The notes under the pieces: generated by a model | Database searches by the model: none | What the model saw: the letters and a program-made list of their open reading frames with translations, nothing else | What the model was told of the DNA's origin: nothing | Part shown: one piece after another, positions 60,601 through 64,000 of the stretch | Layout: every line of letters begins with the position of its first letter | Position numbering within the stretch: position 1 is the stretch's first letter | Origin: Pelodera strongyloides | Taxonomy: Eukaryota; Nematoda; Chromadorea; Rhabditida; Rhabditidae | Reading direction: 5' to 3' | Assembly (NCBI GenBank): GCA_036852015.1 | Contig: JAANDG010000236.1 | Location: forward strand, 1-64,000 | Length of the DNA stretch: 64,000 nucleotides | Translations under genes and position numbers: made by a program

Positions 60601-63600
60601 GTCATTGCGAGGTAATTTCAAAGTCTTCGAATTACGCTACCGTTTCTGAGCGGAGTTGTACTCTTCTTCTTGATAGAAACACAGCCAGCCGCAGCCTCAT
60701 GGGAAAACGCCTCTAACAAATAAGTACTTAAAATTGGAAGGAGAAGTATGATCACGAAAACCTTGTTACGTGTCCATCCAACCCACTCATTCTTCCACTC
60801 ACGTGACTTAGAATAGTCTGGCCGTGTTTTGTGTCATACAGGTTTTGTGCTTTCATTAGTTTGGCTGGCCGTTTATGTATGTGTTCTATTGACAAGGTGC
60901 ACTGCGCCAACTGTTTCCATGCATCTGTATAAAAATTTTCTTCCTGCTGTAGTGTGAACATATCTATCATTTCAAAAAACTTCACAATATAATTGCAGAG
61001 TCTCTGATGCAACGACTTCAGTCGTGGTTCGAAGGCCTTCCACTGGGAAGAGGATCTCGTGAGAGACGTTCACGAAAGGTGAGCCAGTGAGAAGGTTTAT
61101 TTAATTTTGTCTCAATACTGTTTTAAGGGACAAATGTTTACTAAACATCTACGACCATTCTTTCTTTTAGGCTTCTCACTCAGCTGCGCCGACCTGCCGG
61201 ATACCAGAACCAGAGTCGAAATTGCAGAGAAGAGCCTCAATCGTGAGCTCGAAAAAAGCACGATGCCTCCCAATTCCTGTGAAAGGTGATCATTAATTTT
61301 GTTCGCTATACTCATTCGTCATACGACTTTCCTTTTGTGACATTAAGCAGGGAAAGCCAAACGTGCAAACTTTGCATCACCGTTTTTGTTCTAGAACCAA
61401 CGGCTCCGGTAATCTACCAGGATCCGTGGGATCGGAAGGCGCTCCCCGTTGATCTACCAATGGGAGGATCATTAAGTCAATCATTCACGCGAAAGGTATG
61501 TACAACTGATCACATAATAAGTTTTGAATGTGCAACTTTTAAAGCCCAGCTTCTAGCACATTGTTTTGTCTCAAGCATTTCCACTGTCTTTTCGGTAACA
61601 AGCTTTTTGGATTCCAGGGTATCCGAACAAATCCGTGGATTGCCCGTGATCGATCTTCTATGCGTATCAGTTCGGGACCCTCCACGGGAAAGGTAACATA
61701 TTTATTTTTGTTCTGTACACAACAACTGATTAGTTTTTTGTTTCGAATGATCGCTCTTTCGGCATGTATTTGTGGTCAAACTGTTCCTGTTTAGCTGATG
61801 CCCAGCAGCAATATGAGCATCTCTTCTATGGATCGGTCTCAATTGCGAGTGAAGAGTTTTGAGGAGTCGGTGTGCTCATCTGGATATGGATCACAGGATA
61901 GCAGGTGTGTAAGCTGAAAAAGTCGTTGGAAAAAAGTTTTGTGCCAAGTTCTAGTCCTTTCCTTTGATTTATCCTGTTATGTCATAACTCACACAGTGTC
62001 TCCTCTACAACGTCCGAGTTCTTCCCAGATTTCTTGGCCCAAGGGACCAATATTGGTCGTAATAAATTGGAGTCCTACCCTCATTTTTCGGATCTCCACG
62101 CCACCATGGCCCCTTAGAATATTTCCGAACTCTCGTCACATAAGCAAGGACCCGTTTTCTATAGGACAGAGAAATATTGGGCGCAACAGGAACCGCAGGA
62201 ATTATGCAGTAGAAAGAGTGCGCGAGAGAGGAGAACAAAGATTCTTGTGCTATTCTCTTTGGAGCGACACCGATTAATTGTTCTTTTCCCTTTGTAACTA
62301 GTGGACATTCCGTGAGTGGCCGGGCAGTGGAGAACAAATGGAAGTAGGGAATACCGACGAAGTACAAAGTACAAAGCATTGTTCAGAGAAATTGAGCTAT
62401 TCCAAATTTTACCTATGACGAAGTTATATCAGTACTTCTCTCGCAGAATGTTTATGCAATGATCTGTACAATGATATCTACCAATATTATGTTGTCTTGC
62501 CAAAATTCAATATTGCCGGAGAAAAGCTACATGAGTAAACGTATTCGTCTTTTCGGTCAGTATGAATCATCATCAATTGTGGATTCAAATTCAGCGCGTC
62601 CGTAAATTGTATTATCGCGCCTTCGCTCTTAAGTTCATCCACGTCGCGTACCGGCCATATTTGGACTGGCCTAATAAGCCATTTAGGCTCCCTTCAATAC
62701 TCTAATTCAAGTTTGTGTGTGTTGGCAGAAGAGTGGGGGAACTTGGCGTGTTTCCTTTGAACAACCTTGCCTCACAAAGTGGATTGCTGCAAAGGAGATC
62801 TCGTTAGTGTAGGGGGAATCGCAGGTTTTTTCGCGAAAGAATCTTGGATAGAAGTGTGGATGAGATACGTGACGAGATTTGTTGCGAAATATTCTTTAAG
62901 AAAAATAACATTGTTAAGTGAATTTAATTGAAAGATCAGAGTGTTGTATAAAAGAGAGAAAGAGTACTGGAACGTGGAGTTGTTAGAAAAGTATTGTCAA
63001 CAAAACGAAAAATACAATATTTTCAGTCCGGAATCATCAGTTCACTCACCCAATTGGCAGACGACCCGGGAAGATAAGGCCATTGAATGTCGATCAATTG
63101 ATGTGGATGAGGCCCTGGGATACCTAGAGGAAACATCTTCTTTTGGGCCATATGATAACCTCAAATGCTGCGATTCTGAGGAACACATTTATCACGAATT
63201 GGAGGTGAGGGTTTTTTTCTAGTGGGGTGCCAATCTACATAATAGTGCTATTCGTTCCCAAACATGATGGTAAAAAATACAGTTGAAATGGTTTCATTGT
63301 TCACATTGACAATACTAAATTAAATTTTTTGCAGTCGCTGACGCGAATCTCTCGTGTTTTGGATGATCGTGCCTACGCATCCGATTCGGAATGTTCACCC
63401 TCGTGTTCTTCTCTATCAAGGGCACCGTCACCTATTTATGCTCGTCCTTACGAGGGACCGATGGCCAGGCCGTACGTGGAAGACGGACCTTTTGCACCAA
63501 CTCGCGGTCCTTTCCCTTCTTCGGAATTCCCAAGGCTACCGGACGTAGCATCGCTTCCGAGGAATCCAGTCAAGAATTTGGAGGTAGATAACGCTTGCAT

Positions 63601-64000
63601 CGATCATTTGTATAATACTCAAGCACTCTGAAAAAAATTCCGAAGCAAACACAGTTTGTTAGTTGGTACATAATTATATTAACAACATATTGATTCAACA
63701 CTTCATGTTCCAGGATCCCGTTTATTCCACGGTGCCCACCCAGATGGTTCGACCTCGGATGTTGCCTCTAACACCACAAACAGCCATCAACCCGGCAGTC
63801 CCCATGCACAGGTCTCTTTGTGCGAACCCAATGGAGCTCTTCAGGAAGGATGTGCACATGAGAGACGTTATGAACAGGAATCCGTATGCTAAAATGCAGG
63901 TGAGAGATAAACAACTGTTGGAGATAATATGTTAATAGGAGACATAAACAACTGTTTGAGATAATATGTTATCAGGAAATAGCAAGTCAGACACGGTCCT
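51656..64000 (+). CDS. 5' part of a large Ser/Pro/Arg-rich protein, family not recognised (runs off the edge)
   Basis: Exons, all phase-consistent: 51656-51698, 60999-61078, 61171-61285, 61395-61495, 61618-61692, 61795-61904, 63027-63204, 63335-63583, 63714-63899, 63975-64000 and beyond. The visible part (about 387 residues) has no folded domain I can name. It begins MLRSPKKKTSESRRK, then SLMQRLQSWFEGLP and basic Ser-rich stretches (RRASIVSSKKAR), PTAPVIYQDPWDRKALPVDL, a SSGYGSQDS motif, an acidic segment (YLEETSSFGPYDNL) and a Pro/Tyr-rich part (RAPSPIYARPYEGPMARPY). RRAS and SP sites suggest a phosphorylated cytoplasmic scaffold or the disordered head of a larger protein; that is inference. 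Exon 1 is joined to exon 2 over a 9.3-kb intron by phase and style only, so the true start could be another exon. The chain from 60999 on is firmer. Confidence 0.72.
51699..60998. other. 9.3-kb first intron or intergenic gap
   Basis: Read on both strands without finding a supported exon chain. GC-richer patches near 54400-54540 and 57660-58420 do not decode into a recognisable protein. An (ATT)n run lies near 57625-57650. Confidence 0.45.
61997..62117 (+). CDS. Candidate alternative terminal exon of the Ser/Pro-rich gene
   Basis: Preceded by a CACACAG acceptor and in the phase set by the exon ending at 61904, it encodes 39 residues (SVSSTTSEFFPDFLAQ through SDLHATMAP) and a stop. The exon at 63027 starts in the same phase, so the two are interchangeable partners: one gives a short protein, the other the long form. 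The composition is like its neighbours. It could also be a chance open frame. Confidence 0.4.
63900..63974. repeat. Tandem repeat filling a 75-nt intron
   Basis: The intron contains two copies of ATAAACAACTGTTKGAGATAAT followed by ATGTTA, about 40 bases apart; the second copy supplies the acceptor context ATGTTATCAG. Confidence 0.7.

Overview
The window reads as nuclear DNA of a nematode, most likely a rhabditid (clade V) species. The evidence is: multi-exon genes with compact TTTCAG-type acceptors, a 3' splice site a few bases to a few tens of bases before most start codons with no matching donor seen (as expected for spliced-leader trans-splicing), a seven-transmembrane chemoreceptor of the nematode Sra superfamily, and an AT-rich background with short low-complexity runs. 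Genes are sparse (six protein-coding genes plus one unresolved-family gene running off the right edge), so the genome is looser than that of Caenorhabditis elegans. All exon models below were built by hand from splice sites, reading phase and family similarity.

Layout. 1-3.0 kb: no gene, probably including the 3' UTR of the next gene. 3.0-8.0 kb, minus strand: a 15-exon gene for a 568-residue Gln-, Pro/Met- and RGG-rich low-complexity protein with an acidic tail, family not recognised. 10.6-12.4 kb, plus: a six-exon PAP2-type lipid phosphatase (PLPP6-like). 17.7-21.1 kb, plus: an 11-exon secreted alpha carbonic anhydrase with a C-terminal hydrophobic tail. 22.8-24.7 kb, minus and convergent with it: a complete six-exon KDEL receptor. 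27.3-28.0 kb, minus: four tandem tRNA-Lys(TTT) genes. 28.2-30.2 kb, plus: a seven-exon member of the dimethylarginine dimethylaminohydrolase (DDAH) fold family whose catalytic residues are mostly replaced. 34.7-38.6 kb, plus: a seven-exon chemoreceptor whose first intron is almost filled by a 1.85-kb element with inverted-repeat ends. 40.27 kb, plus: tRNA-Ser(TGA). 40.4-51.6 kb: no supported gene, a few repeats. 51.66 kb to the edge, plus: the 5' part of a large Ser/Pro-rich gene with a 9.3-kb first intron and a candidate alternative terminal exon.

The genes do not form one pathway or operon; spacings are kilobases and strands alternate. The KDEL receptor (ER retrieval) and PAP2 phosphatase (isoprenoid/lipid phosphate metabolism at the ER) are housekeeping; the carbonic anhydrase and chemoreceptor are secretory or surface proteins. 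The most unusual single item is the DDAH-like protein: its fold signature is clear but the catalytic His, the catalytic Cys position and an acidic substrate-binding residue are changed, so it looks like a pseudoenzyme. Two tRNA-promoter-like segments (about 9.06 and 18.5 kb) may be short interspersed elements.
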